DNA from: CAYLQA01 sp964385695
GTDB lineage: Bacteria; Desulfobacterota; Desulfobulbia; Desulfobulbales; Desulfurivibrionaceae
Reading direction: 5' to 3'
Assembly: GCA_964385695.1 (NCBI GenBank)
Contig: CAYLQA010000028.1
Span: 1-49,525, forward strand
Length of the DNA stretch: 49,525 nucleotides
The notes under the pieces are model-generated. The model had not been told where the DNA came from and did not search any database. It saw only the letters and a program-made list of their open reading frames with translations. A program made the position numbers and the translations under genes. The first letter of the stretch is position 1; the number at the start of each line of letters is the position of its first letter. Positions 39,839 to 48,711 of this stretch are shown here, in pieces.

Positions 39839-40213
39839 TTACCCCTTCCACAGGCCGTGGATATTGCAAAATTCGCGAGCCGTGACTTGGTCGGCATCCA
39901 CGGCGAAAAAGGCCTCCGGTGCATCGCCGGGCTTAAGGAACTGGCGATATGCCGCCTCGCCTGCGATCAGCTCGATCCATTCGATGTAGTGTTTTTCTTC
40001 CATGGGGTGGGGAACTTCCCCGATCTTGACCTTATAGCCGCCGTCTACCTTTTCAATAACGGGCACATGCTTTTCAGTGGCAGCATCGGTGGTGTTTGCC
40101 GTGAGTAGGTTCATGGGCTGGCCACAGCAAACCAGTTCGCCGTCTCCTGCGTGTAAAACCTCGACCATGTTGCCGCAGATATCGCATTTGTAAACTTGCA
40201 GTTTTTCCGCCAT
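39839..40213 (-). CDS. dfx: Desulfoferrodoxin (superoxide reductase)
   Basis: Two-iron superoxide reductase of 124 residues. Center I: Cys10, Cys13, Cys29, Cys30 (YKCDICGN, LVCCGQPM). Center II: His49, His69, His75, Cys116 and His119 (EVPHPMEEKHYIEWIEL, FCNIHGLWKG). All nine ligands are present, so both centers should form. It reduces superoxide to peroxide without making O2, and the adjacent rubrerythrin would remove the peroxide. Confidence 0.97.
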   Translation of the reverse strand: MAEKLQVYKCDICGNMVEVLHAGDGELVCCGQPMNLLTANTTDAATEKHVPVIEKVDGGYKVKIGEVPHPMEEKHYIEWIELIAGEAAYRQFLKPGDAPEAFFAVDADQVTAREFCNIHGLWKG

Positions 40214-40259
40214 TGTTATTCTCCTTTATAGTCGTTGCGTTTTCGTTTGTTGGTCTGGC

Positions 40260-40835
40260 TTACCAGTTCTCGCCCAGCAGCTCAAAATGGGCTTGGGCAT
40301 GCGCACAGGCAGGGCATTTGTCCACGGCCTCGGTCCCATCATGGAGGTAGCCGCAGTTGCGACAGCGCCAGGTCACATTGTCGTCACGTTTGAAAACCTG
40401 GTCGGACTTGATGTTTTCCATCAGGGCCTTGTAGCGTTTTTCGTGTTGTTCTTCTGCATTGGCAATGGCCATGAACACTCTGGCGATCTCAGTGAATCCT
40501 TCTTCCTTGGCTGTTTTCGCAAAACCCGGGTACATCTCGGTGTATTCGTAATTTTCGCCGTTTGCCGCTTCCTCCAGATTTTCCAGCGTGGTGCCGATTA
40601 TTCCGGCTGGAAAAGTGGCCGTCACCTCAACTTCGCCACCCTCCAGCATCTTGAAAAGACGTTTGGCGTGTTCTTTTTCCTGGTTGGCCGTTTCTTCAAA
40701 AATGTGGGAAATTTGTACAAATCCTTCTTTTTTTGCCTTGGAGGCAAAGTATGTGTACCGATTTCTTGCCTGGGATTCACCGGTAAAAGCGGTCAGGATG
40801 TTCTTTTCTGTCTGTGTTCCTTGTAATGAGCCCAT
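40260..40835 (-). CDS. rbr: Rubrerythrin
   Basis: Diiron peroxidase of 191 residues. The four-helix bundle carries the ExxH pairs Glu53/His56 and Glu128-129/His131 with Glu20 (TGESQARNRY). The C-terminal rubredoxin site is Cys158, Cys161, Cys174 and Cys177 (RCRNCGYLHDG, KCPACAHAQA). It detoxifies hydrogen peroxide with electrons from rubredoxin-type donors. The ATG follows CTAAGGAGGGCTGAACC. It heads rbr-dfx-ftn and lies behind the PerR-like gene, its probable regulator. Confidence 0.97.
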   Translation of the reverse strand: MGSLQGTQTEKNILTAFTGESQARNRYTYFASKAKKEGFVQISHIFEETANQEKEHAKRLFKMLEGGEVEVTATFPAGIIGTTLENLEEAANGENYEYTEMYPGFAKTAKEEGFTEIARVFMAIANAEEQHEKRYKALMENIKSDQVFKRDDNVTWRCRNCGYLHDGTEAVDKCPACAHAQAHFELLGENW

Positions 40836-40945
40836 TGGTTCAGCCCTCCTTAGTTCGTGTGTGGTTATATTGATTAATGTGGATCAGCTTTGTTGCATTT
40901 GTACATGTTTTTTTGATCTCAAAGGCCAGAAAAAGAGCGTAGCTG

Positions 40946-40970
40946 AGCATTAAGCCGAAAGGCTTTTTTT
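40946..40970 (+). terminator. Orphan terminator-like hairpin
   Basis: AAGCC-GAAA-GGCTT with T8 on the plus strand, in the gap between rbr and the PerR-like gene, both of which are on the minus strand. No plus-strand gene is upstream, so it may stop antisense transcripts or be part of a leader structure. Confidence 0.35.
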
Positions 40971-41006
40971 GAAATGCTTAAATTTTCCCACAGGGGAAAG
41001 AAGAGG

Positions 41007-41414
41007 CTAGGACACGCACCTTGGGCAGACCCCGGTAAACTCCAACCGGTGTTTTAATATGGTAAAATCCGTAACCTTACCGGCAGCCTTTTCTACATTG
41101 AAGTCCGGCGGGATGTCCAGATCGTCCACCTTGCCGCATAGCATGCAGCGAACGTGATAGTGGGTTTCGGCATTGCCGTCAAATCGTTTTTGGGTTCCGC
41201 CAATATCCAGTTTTTGGATGATTCCGCAATCGGACATAATCTCAAGATTACGGTAGACAGTGCCCAGGCTGATTTTGGGAAGACGTTTCCGCACCATCTG
41301 ATACAGCTCGTCGGCTGTAGGGTGAGAGGTAACGCTCATCAACTCGTCTAAAATAAGCTGGCGCTGTTTAGTAATTCGTAATTGGCCGCAATCTGTCTCT
41401 TTCACTGTAATCAC
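41007..41414 (-). CDS. perR: Fur-family regulator, PerR-like
   Basis: A 135-residue winged-helix metalloregulator. The structural zinc site has two CxxC pairs (Cys90/93 and Cys130/133). The regulatory-site residues His31, Asp79, His85, His87 and an Asp at 97-98 match the peroxide sensor PerR more than Fur. DNA recognition is ISLGTVYRNLEIMSDCG. It probably represses rbr-dfx-ftn downstream until peroxide oxidises the sensor histidines. A PerR/Fur box lies just upstream. Fur itself remains possible. Confidence 0.88.
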   Translation of the reverse strand: MITVKETDCGQLRITKQRQLILDELMSVTSHPTADELYQMVRKRLPKISLGTVYRNLEIMSDCGIIQKLDIGGTQKRFDGNAETHYHVRCMLCGKVDDLDIPPDFNVEKAAGKVTDFTILKHRLEFTGVCPRCVS

Positions 41415-41421
41415 CTTTGAA

Positions 41422-41436
41422 TGATAATAATGATTA
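41422..41436. promoter_or_regulatory. PerR/Fur box before the regulator gene
   Basis: TGATAATAATGATTA matches the 7-1-7 consensus TGATAATnATTATCA at 12 of 14 positions and lies 8 bp before the perR-like ATG, suiting autoregulation. Confidence 0.6.
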
Positions 41437-41588
41437 CTATTTTTACCGCATCGGAAAACTTAATGCAAGCAAGAATTTAGAAAAAGTAGTGGAAAAACTC
41501 TTTCTAACTTGCCTTTTTTATTACCAAAAAATAGTTGAATGATTTGACGGGCCAGGAGTTTTTTAAAATAAAAAAAGAGGAGGAAGCC

Positions 41589-41851
41589 ATGATGAAAATT
41601 ATTTTTTTCCTGCCGCGTGCTTGGTGGATGATGACAGAGGTGAGTATGGACCAGGGATGGGCCATGGGCGTGGCTATGGAATGGGTCAGGGCATGATGAG
41701 AAGGCCAGGTCCGGGAATGAGAGGATACGGTTCCGGCCCAGGAGGTCCTGGTTGTGCCAACTGTTTTAACTGTCAGACCGAAGAGTGCGTGAAGTTCTTC
41801 CAGAAGCCCCTAAAGAGTTGCGCTAGCTTCAGCATAACAAAAAATTATTAA
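41589..41851 (+). pseudogene. Gly/Met/Cys-rich small gene split at a T7 run
   Basis: A strong ribosome site (GAGGAGGAAGCC) leads to ATG-ATG at 41589 and MMKIIFF, but this frame soon yields a different short peptide. The long open frame is one base off; adding one T in the T7 run (41602-41608) joins them as MMKIIFFPAACLVDDDRGEYG, a lipoprotein-like start. The C-terminal part is glycine-rich with GMGHGRGYGMGQGMM and a cysteine cluster CANCFNCQTEEC. A short hairpin with T8 follows (41855-41880). Either the T run is variable, an error exists, or a TTG start at 41621 is used. Function unknown. Confidence 0.5.
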
Positions 41852-41884
41852 AACCTCTCCTGGGTCGGAGTGTTTTTTTTATGT

Positions 41885-42478
41885 CTAAAAGGTGCCGATT
41901 ACCGCAGCATCGGTGGCAACATCTGCTGGATCCTGGAGGATGCCAAGGGGATTTTTTTTGTACTCATCCTCGTCGAGTTTCGGGGTGCCTTCCCAAATTT
42001 TGTAGACCACAATATCATCCATGATGACCACCAAGGCGGAAAAACGCCAACCGGTCTTATGGGCCTTGCGTTTGAAGCGAAACAGATCAAGAAAGACGCT
42101 GCCGTAACGTTTGCTTTGCAGCTTGTGCAGTTCCACTTCGTATGCAAGGCAGGCGTCCGTGGCCTCGATGCAGGCCCTTAATCCATTGTCCAGGTCATCC
42201 TTGGTGATTGTGGCATTGGGCATGAAACGTTCAATGATGTCCAGGTAATTGTGGATTTTGATGTTGGGGGTTTTGTATGGATCGTAGCCAATGGCGCTGA
42301 GGTCGTTGACCGTGGTTTGAAAGGGGGTGATTTTGTCAAAAGCTGCTTTGGCCTGCTCAAAGGATTCCCAGGGGGAATAACGATTGCTTTTAGCCACAGG
42401 CAGCATGGAGGAACAGCCGGTAATGGACAGGATCAGGACAGAGGTTGTTGCCACGATAAAAAATGAAATTTTTTGCAT
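41885..42478 (-). CDS. Lipoprotein of unknown function
   Basis: A 197-residue protein with a lipoprotein signal (MQKISFFIVATTSVLILSI, then lipobox TGC). The mature part has ESFEQAKAAFDKITPFQTTV and later VVIMDDIVVYKIWEG; I do not recognise a named family. I start at ATG 42478 because the longer frame to 42604 runs into the reductase gene. It lies 19 bp after that gene on the same strand. Confidence 0.75.
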   Translation of the reverse strand: MQKISFFIVATTSVLILSITGCSSMLPVAKSNRYSPWESFEQAKAAFDKITPFQTTVNDLSAIGYDPYKTPNIKIHNYLDIIERFMPNATITKDDLDNGLRACIEATDACLAYEVELHKLQSKRYGSVFLDLFRFKRKAHKTGWRFSALVVIMDDIVVYKIWEGTPKLDEDEYKKNPLGILQDPADVATDAAVIGTF

Positions 42479-42497
42479 ACTAAAAAAGGTGCGTCTC

Positions 42498-43499
42498 CTA
42501 TGTGTCGAGATTGAGAACAATGCGTCCCTTATGCTTTCCTTGTAAAATAATAGTGAGCGTATGGTCAAGTTCTTCCAGGGAAATCTCAGTGGCAAGTGCC
42601 TCAAGATCCGTTAGGCGCCAGGAGGTGGCAAGCTGCTGCCATATTTTTATACGTGTCTCCATGGCACATTCTGCACTATCAATGCCGATGAGGCTCACCC
42701 CGCGCAGGATAAAGGGGTAGACGTTTAAGGGCAGATCCGGTGAGGCTGCATTGCCGCAGCAGGTTACAGCGCCTCCGTAGCGTGTGGATTTGATAGCCGT
42801 GGCCAGGATCTCACCGCCAACCGTATCAACCACCCCGGCCCATTTTCCTTTGAGCAGCATGCGGCTGCTGGAATCCGTTGCCTTATCCCGGGGCAGGATT
42901 TCCCTTGCGCCTATGGAGCGCAAAAAGTTCTCCTCTTCCATCTTGCCTGTGACTGCACTGACCGTATAGCCGCCTTGAGCCAGCATGGAGACAGCCATGG
43001 AGCCCACCCCGCCGGTGGCGCCCGTGACCAGGATCTTCCCTTGGTCCGGCGTGACAGGGTGCTGCATGAGTCGATAAACAGATTGCGCGGCGGTGAATCC
43101 GCCGGTGCCGTAAATCATGCTCTCCCTGAGGGTAAGCCCGTTGGGCAACGGCATGACCCATTTGGCCGGCACACGGATGTATTGGCCAAAGCCGCCCGGC
43201 GTATTCATGCCCAGATCATAGCAGGAGACAATTACCTCATCCCCTGGAGTATAGGCGGCCACGGAGCTTTGTTCCACCACCCCGGCCGCATCTATTCCCG
43301 GTGTGTGCGGATAGCGGCGGGTCACCCCGCGGTTGCCACTGGCGGAAAGGGCATCTTTATAGTTGAGCGAAGAATAACGGACCCGGACCAGCACCTCGCC
43401 TTTGGGCAGTTCATCTATGCTTCGTGTAGTGATTTCACGGTGGTACTGCTTTTCTGCAGTTTCCGTGACCAGCAGGGCCTTGAATGATTTTTCGGACAT
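42498..43499 (-). CDS. acuI: YhdH/AcuI-type quinone reductase-like oxidoreductase
   Basis: A 333-residue medium-chain dehydrogenase/reductase without zinc ligands. It has RYSSLNYKDALSASG and GIDAAGVVEQS near the start and the NADPH-binding fold TGATGGVGSMAVSMLAQGGY. The AcuI/YhdH branch reduces acrylyl-CoA to propionyl-CoA with NADPH. Expression with the ABC importer just upstream, 9 bp apart, suggests processing of the imported compound (for instance a sulfonate or acrylate-type substrate), which is inference. Confidence 0.9.
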   Translation of the reverse strand: MSEKSFKALLVTETAEKQYHREITTRSIDELPKGEVLVRVRYSSLNYKDALSASGNRGVTRRYPHTPGIDAAGVVEQSSVAAYTPGDEVIVSCYDLGMNTPGGFGQYIRVPAKWVMPLPNGLTLRESMIYGTGGFTAAQSVYRLMQHPVTPDQGKILVTGATGGVGSMAVSMLAQGGYTVSAVTGKMEEENFLRSIGAREILPRDKATDSSSRMLLKGKWAGVVDTVGGEILATAIKSTRYGGAVTCCGNAASPDLPLNVYPFILRGVSLIGIDSAECAMETRIKIWQQLATSWRLTDLEALATEISLEELDHTLTIILQGKHKGRIVLNLDT

Positions 43500-43508
43500 T
43501 ATTGCTCC

Positions 43509-44300
43509 CTATGGGGTTGTAGCGGCAATGGAAGAAAGAACCTCTTCTTCCACCAATCCCCATATTTTACGTTTTATTTGCAGGTATTCTTCGGTGAGCT
43601 GTACTTCGACCTTTCTCGGATGGGGCAGCTCAATGTCGTACATGGCCTTGACCCGGCCAGGCCGTGCACTCATAACCACCACCCTGTCGCTTAAGATGAG
43701 CGCCTCGTCGATGGAATGGGTAATAAAAAGCACTGTCTGGCCGGAATCTGCTGCAATTTTCAGCAATTCCTGCTGCAGGACCTGCCTGGTCATGGCGTCG
43801 AGGGCGGCAAAGGGCTCATCGCAGAGCAAGACATCCGGTTCGTTTGCCAGCACCCGACATAAGGCAACCCGTTGCCGCATGCCGCCGGAGAGTTCCCCTG
43901 GATAAGAGTCCTCAAAATCCGCCAGCCCCACCATGCGGATATACTTTTCCGCGGCCACTTTACGTTCCGCCTTGGCTATTCCCTTCATTTTCGGGCCGAA
44001 CTCCACGTTCTGCCGCACCGTGAGCCAGGGAAACAGGGCATAGCTTTGAAAGATCATACCGCAGCGCGGCTCAATGTTGTTGATGGGGTTGCCTTCCAGC
44101 AGAATCTCCCCGCTACTGGGCGGGAGAAAACCTGCCAGCATATTGAGAATGGTGGTCTTGCCGCAGCCAGAGGCGCCAACCAGGGTAACGATCTCTCCCT
44201 TAGTTATGCTCAGATCAAAATCCTGCACCGCCTCAACCTCTCCCTTCTTGCCGGGAAACCGCTTGTTGACGCCCTTTATCTCAATCAGCGGTGCGCTCAT
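43509..44300 (-). CDS. ABC importer ATPase (SsuB/TauB/NrtD type)
   Basis: A 263-residue ATPase. Walker A GASGCGKTTILNMLAG, Q-loop MIFQSYALFPWLTV, signature LSGGMRQRVALCR, Walker B VLLCDEPFAALD and the switch His in LFITHSIDEA are complete. This type powers uptake of sulfonate, taurine, nitrate or similar small anions. The permease gene is 91 bp upstream and the binding protein gene directly before that. Confidence 0.95.
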   Translation of the reverse strand: MSAPLIEIKGVNKRFPGKKGEVEAVQDFDLSITKGEIVTLVGASGCGKTTILNMLAGFLPPSSGEILLEGNPINNIEPRCGMIFQSYALFPWLTVRQNVEFGPKMKGIAKAERKVAAEKYIRMVGLADFEDSYPGELSGGMRQRVALCRVLANEPDVLLCDEPFAALDAMTRQVLQQELLKIAADSGQTVLFITHSIDEALILSDRVVVMSARPGRVKAMYDIELPHPRKVEVQLTEEYLQIKRKIWGLVEEEVLSSIAATTP

Positions 44301-44391
44301 GTGCCAAAACCTTTTGCTGTGGTGAATGTTAAAAATAGAAATTGCAACAGGTTTTGGGGTGCTGCAGATTTACATGCCCCGGAACCTGTTC

Positions 44392-45180
44392 TCATGTACC
44401 CGTTTCCTTCTGCTGCCACGGTAGGATTAGTTTTTCCAGTCCTCGGGTCATGATATCGAGCAGCAGGACGGTCACGCTGATACTGATCATGCCCACCAGC
44501 ACCTGACCGGTGTCGGACCATTCCTTTGCTGTCCAGATCCTAAAGCCCAGGCCGCTGTTTGCCCCGACCATCTCGGCGGATATGACACAGGTCCAGGCAA
44601 TGGCCAGCACCACCTTGAGTCCGCTGATAATATCGGGCAGGGCACCGGGCAGGATCACATGGCGCAAAACCTGTGTTCGGCTGGCGCCAAGGTTGCGGGC
44701 GGCCCGTTGCAGGATGGGATCGACCCGCATGGTAGCATCGGTTGTGTAGACCAATATGGAGGCAAAGCAACCCATGAAGACGATGGCGTATTTTTGTTGC
44801 TCGTCAATGCCGAGCCAAAGCATGGAGAGCGGGATCCAACTCAGTGCGGGCAGGGGACGGATGATGGAAATGATGGGGTTGAAAAGGGCGCGAATCTTGT
44901 CGTTCATCCCCATGATCAGACCCATGGGCAGACCGACCAGTACACTGAGTAAAAAGCCGGTCAGCACGCGGGTGGCGCTCATGCGAATATCGGTGAGCAG
45001 GACCGCGTCTTTGCCGGTGGTGAGTTGCAATGCCCGCTGGACGATATCGGTGGGTGGCGGAAGAAAATAGGGGTCTATAAGGCCGGAACGGACCAGCCCC
45101 TCCCAGAGGCCGAGAAAAAAAATAAGCCCGCCTCCTCCCCAAACCGCACTTTGCCAGAGATTGAGTTTTGTGTTGTTCAT
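44392..45180 (-). CDS. ABC importer permease (SsuC/TauC/NrtB type)
   Basis: A 262-residue membrane protein with about six hydrophobic helices and the BPD_transp_1 EAA-type loop (RNLGASRTQVLRHVILPGALPD). Start at ATG 45180 comes two bases after the binding-protein stop, a coupled arrangement; the longer frame to 45213 would overlap. It pairs with the ATPase downstream. Confidence 0.94.
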   Translation of the reverse strand: MNNTKLNLWQSAVWGGGGLIFFLGLWEGLVRSGLIDPYFLPPPTDIVQRALQLTTGKDAVLLTDIRMSATRVLTGFLLSVLVGLPMGLIMGMNDKIRALFNPIISIIRPLPALSWIPLSMLWLGIDEQQKYAIVFMGCFASILVYTTDATMRVDPILQRAARNLGASRTQVLRHVILPGALPDIISGLKVVLAIAWTCVISAEMVGANSGLGFRIWTAKEWSDTGQVLVGMISISVTVLLLDIMTRGLEKLILPWQQKETGT

Positions 45181-45182
45181 AC

Positions 45183-46196
45183 TTATTTCGGCAGAATATC
45201 CATTTTGACCCACTGCCTAAAGTCTGGTTTTAGAGGGATGGTCCGCATCTCTTCGTGGAGCATCCCGGCAATATAATCGGCCTGGCCGAAGATGCCTGCC
45301 TCGCTCATGATTGTTTGCTGCTCAAGTTTGCCATGCCAGATGAATTTTGCCATGTTCTGGGCAATGCGCTCCCGTTCTTGCTGAATATATTTACCCTGAA
45401 CCAGGTCAATGGTTGCCTCGGGATTGGCCTTGATCCAGGCAATGGCCTCAAAATAGGCAGTAAGAAATTTTTTCGCCCGCCCAAGGTCCGCATCCACCCA
45501 TGACTTACTGATGATTAACACATCCGGGCCGGTCATGGTGCCGAATTTTTTATAGACCTCGGTGTCGGTATCCATGCCCAGTACTCTGCTACCCTCTATG
45601 GCCGTGAGTTGGGAAAAACCAGGTTCCCAGATCAGGCCGCCGTCCACCCGTCCGGCCTTGAACACGGCAGGCACATCGCCCACCTCCAGGTTGACCAGTT
45701 GCACATCCTTGCCCGGAATGAGGCCATGGGCCTTGAGCAGCATGCGGCAGGTAAGATCAACAGAAGAGCCAAAGGGAAAACCGATTTTTTTGCCGCGCAA
45801 TTCAGCAAAGCTCTTGATGCCGGGCTGCACCACCAGTCCCTCAAAACCTGGGGCGATATCCTGGTTGCCGACCCAATAAAATCGTTTGTTCCCCTGGGCC
45901 ATGGCGCTGAGCATGGCGATCTCGCCCAGGCTGGCAAACTGTGCCTCACCCGAGGAGATGGCATTGAGCCGGTCCATGGATTTGCCGATGTACTGCCAGT
46001 TCACGGTAAAGCCATGTTTTTTAAAGATCCCTTGTTCAATGCCGACCCAGACCGGAATATGGCCGTACCATTGGGAGCCGACTGCCACCACGGTATGGCT
46101 CTTTGTGCTGCCAGGTGCCTCTGTATCTCCTCCGCAGCCGGCAAAGAGAAGGATAAGAACGAGGAGGAAGTATCGTAATTTCAAAAAAAGCCTCAT
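45183..46196 (-). CDS. Substrate-binding lipoprotein (NMT1/SsuA-like)
   Basis: A 337-residue periplasmic lipoprotein. The signal MRLFLKLRYFLLVLILLFA ends at the lipobox AGC followed by GGD. The mature domain has VGSQWYGHIPVWVGIEQGIF, then FASLGEIAM, and GKKIGFPFGSSVD, the standard pattern of this binding-protein class. ATG 46196 is chosen because it opens the signal peptide; no strong ribosome site is seen. It is the first gene of the importer operon. The left-edge gene (1-313) is a second, related type of binding protein. Confidence 0.92.
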   Translation of the reverse strand: MRLFLKLRYFLLVLILLFAGCGGDTEAPGSTKSHTVVAVGSQWYGHIPVWVGIEQGIFKKHGFTVNWQYIGKSMDRLNAISSGEAQFASLGEIAMLSAMAQGNKRFYWVGNQDIAPGFEGLVVQPGIKSFAELRGKKIGFPFGSSVDLTCRMLLKAHGLIPGKDVQLVNLEVGDVPAVFKAGRVDGGLIWEPGFSQLTAIEGSRVLGMDTDTEVYKKFGTMTGPDVLIISKSWVDADLGRAKKFLTAYFEAIAWIKANPEATIDLVQGKYIQQERERIAQNMAKFIWHGKLEQQTIMSEAGIFGQADYIAGMLHEEMRTIPLKPDFRQWVKMDILPK

Positions 46197-46595
46197 GAAG
46201 TATTTGTAGAGAATTATGAACCGAATCAGCAAATAAAAAGATGTGCCTAAAATGTCACCTTGCAAAACCTTGTAGTTTCTGATTAGTAAAAACAACGAGG
46301 TGCAGCAAGGTCAATATGTAGAACTGGTAAAAAAATCTGCTGTTTACGGATCTTTTTTGCTATCCTGGATCTAATGCTCATCCCGCTTGCGGGAAGGGCA
46401 GGGGCGGCTTGAAAATATTATTTTTGTCCGGAAATGACGTTGCGGCAAACTAAAAATATTCACATGTCCCTGAATATGTGAAGGTTATACGCTCAGGGAA
46501 TCTGTCTGGTTTGTCGATCACCATCTTCGCGCAACATCTTAATTTTTTAAGATGCCCACAAATATAAATCTTTACTGCGCAGAGAGGTGGTGAGC
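46197..46595. other. Intergenic interval before the EF-G2-like gene
   Basis: This 399-bp divergent gap holds no gene I can support. It contains the dyad TTCACAT-N10-ATGTGAA (46459-46482), which is CRP-like in shape, and a short GC hairpin CCCGCTTGCGGG. Promoters for both flanking genes should lie here, but no clear -35/-10 pair stood out. Confidence 0.45.
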
Positions 46596-48710
46596 ATGAA
46601 AGTCTATGATGACAAACACATCAAGAACATCGTTTTGCTTGGCAGTGTCAAATCCGGCAAGACGACCCTTGCCGAAACCATGGTTTATGAGGCAGGCCTA
46701 TCCAAACGTCGCGGGTCCGTTGAAGAAAAAAACACCATCTCCGATTACCACGAGATCGAACACGAGCGCGGCAACTCTTTTTACGCCACCTCTCTGCACA
46801 CCGAATGGCGCGATTACAAGATCAATATTATAGATACCCCCGGTCTTGACGACTTTGTCGGCGAGATCACCTCCTCTCTCAGAGTTGCTGATACCTGTGT
46901 CATGCTGATCAACGCCCAATACGGAGTTGAGGTGGGCACGGAGATCACCTGGAACTACGTTGACCAGTTCAACAAGCCCACCATATTTGCCATTAATCAA
47001 CTGGATCATCCCAAAGCGGATTTTGATTCCACCCTGGCCTCCGTCAAGGAGCAGTTCGGCGAAAAAGCAATCCTCATGCAGTACCCGGCCAATGTCGGCG
47101 AAGGGTTCAACGGCATTATCGATCTGCTGAAGATGACCATGTATAAGTTCCCGGCCGAAGGCGGCAAGCCGGAGAAGCTGCCTATTCCCGATGCGGAAAA
47201 GGAAAAGGCGGATCAGCTCCACAACGAGCTGGTTGAAAAGGCGGCGGAGAATGATGAGGACCTTATGGAGCTCTACTTCGACAAGGGCAGCCTTGACGAG
47301 GATGAGATGCGCAAGGGCCTCAAGATCGGCATGCTCAACCATGACGTTTTTCCGGTTTTCTGTATGTCTGCCAAAAACAACATGGGCAGCGGCAGGATGA
47401 TGGGATTCATCGACAATGTGGCCCCCTCGGCCCATGAGATGCATCCTGAAAAAACCGTAGACGATAAAGAGCTTGCCTGTGACCCGGCAGGGCCTCCTGT
47501 CGTGTTTGTTTTTAAGACCCTGGTTGAGCCCTATCTCGGCAAGATTACCTTTTTCAAGGTCTGCTCCGGCGAGGTCACCGAAGGTATGGATCTGGCCAAT
47601 GTCCAGACCGGTGACACCGAGCGATTTAACCAGCTCTTTATTATGGACGGTAAGGAGCGCAACCAGGTCAATAAGTTGGTAGCCGGTGATATCGGTGCCA
47701 CCCTCAAGCTCAAAGGCACCGTCACCAACCACACCCTGTGTGGTAAGGATGCCAAGATGGAGCTTGTGCCCATTGAGTTTCCAGAACCACGCATCCGCAC
47801 CGCTGTTGTGGCCACGGAGAAGAAGGACGAAGAAAAACTCTCCGACGCCCTCAAAGACATGCAGACCGAGGATAAAACCCTGCGAGTGGAGTTTGCCCCG
47901 GAACTCAAACAGCTTATCCTGTGGGGCCAGGGTGAATTGCATTTTGTTGTTGCCAAATGGAAGCTGGAAAATGTCTATGGCCTGCAGGTGGCCTATGATG
48001 AGCCCAAAATCCCCTACCGAGAGACTATCCAGCGCCCGGCAGACGCCATGTACCGCCACAAAAAACAATCCGGTGGCTCCGGGCAGTTCGGCGAGGTGCA
48101 TATGCGTATTGAGCCCTATGTTGAGGGTATGGAAGAACCTAAGGACTTTAACATCCGCGGCAAGGATGAGATTGATCTCCCCTGGGGCGGCAAGCTCGTT
48201 TTCTACAACTGTATTGTCGGCGGTGTTATCGATACCAAGTACCTGCCCTCGATTCTGAAGGGGGTTATGGAGAAAATGCAGGAAGGCCCGGTCACCGGTT
48301 CTTATGTCCGCGATGTGCGGGTCATGGTTTATGACGGCAAGATGCACTCGGTGGACTCCAATGATATCTCCTTTAAGATTGCCGGGGCCCAGGCCTTTAA
48401 AGAGGCCTTCACCCAAGCGGACCCGCTGATTTTGGAGCCTATTTACGACATGGAGGTCATGGTGCCCGAGGAGTTGATGGGCGATGTGATGGGCGATCTG
48501 CAGACGCGCCGCTCGGTGATCAACGGCATGGATGCCAAGGGCAAATATCAGATCATCCGCGCTTCCACCCCCTTGGCCGAGCAGTATAAATACACTACCT
48601 CGCTCAAATCCATCACCCAGGGCCGGGCCAGCTTCCGTCGTTACTTTAAGGAGTACGCGCCGGTACCGTTTGATGTCCAGCAGCAGCTGTCGGCCAAAAA
48701 TGAAAACTAA
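46596..48710 (+). CDS. EF-G2-like translational GTPase without the catalytic histidine
   Basis: A 704-residue EF-G homologue with all five domains. The P-loop is GSVKSGKTT (16-24). The G3 motif reads IIDTPGLDDFVGE: Leu84 and Asp occupy the place of the catalytic PGH histidine. The G4 motif is NQLD (134-137) rather than NKxD. This combination, and the run KRRGSVEEKNTISDY, strongly recalls the Bacteroides EF-G2 proteins that promote translocation without GTP hydrolysis (from memory of published work). The C-terminal domains IV/V look intact (LPWGGKLVFYNCIVGGV, SGGSGQFGEVHMRIE). ATG 46596 follows GAGAGGTGGTGAGC. It is a single gene ending before two palindromic repeats. Confidence 0.9.
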   Translation: MKVYDDKHIKNIVLLGSVKSGKTTLAETMVYEAGLSKRRGSVEEKNTISDYHEIEHERGNSFYATSLHTEWRDYKINIIDTPGLDDFVGEITSSLRVADTCVMLINAQYGVEVGTEITWNYVDQFNKPTIFAINQLDHPKADFDSTLASVKEQFGEKAILMQYPANVGEGFNGIIDLLKMTMYKFPAEGGKPEKLPIPDAEKEKADQLHNELVEKAAENDEDLMELYFDKGSLDEDEMRKGLKIGMLNHDVFPVFCMSAKNNMGSGRMMGFIDNVAPSAHEMHPEKTVDDKELACDPAGPPVVFVFKTLVEPYLGKITFFKVCSGEVTEGMDLANVQTGDTERFNQLFIMDGKERNQVNKLVAGDIGATLKLKGTVTNHTLCGKDAKMELVPIEFPEPRIRTAVVATEKKDEEKLSDALKDMQTEDKTLRVEFAPELKQLILWGQGELHFVVAKWKLENVYGLQVAYDEPKIPYRETIQRPADAMYRHKKQSGGSGQFGEVHMRIEPYVEGMEEPKDFNIRGKDEIDLPWGGKLVFYNCIVGGVIDTKYLPSILKGVMEKMQEGPVTGSYVRDVRVMVYDGKMHSVDSNDISFKIAGAQAFKEAFTQADPLILEPIYDMEVMVPEELMGDVMGDLQTRRSVINGMDAKGKYQIIRASTPLAEQYKYTTSLKSITQGRASFRRYFKEYAPVPFDVQQQLSAKNEN

Positions 48711-48711
48711 G

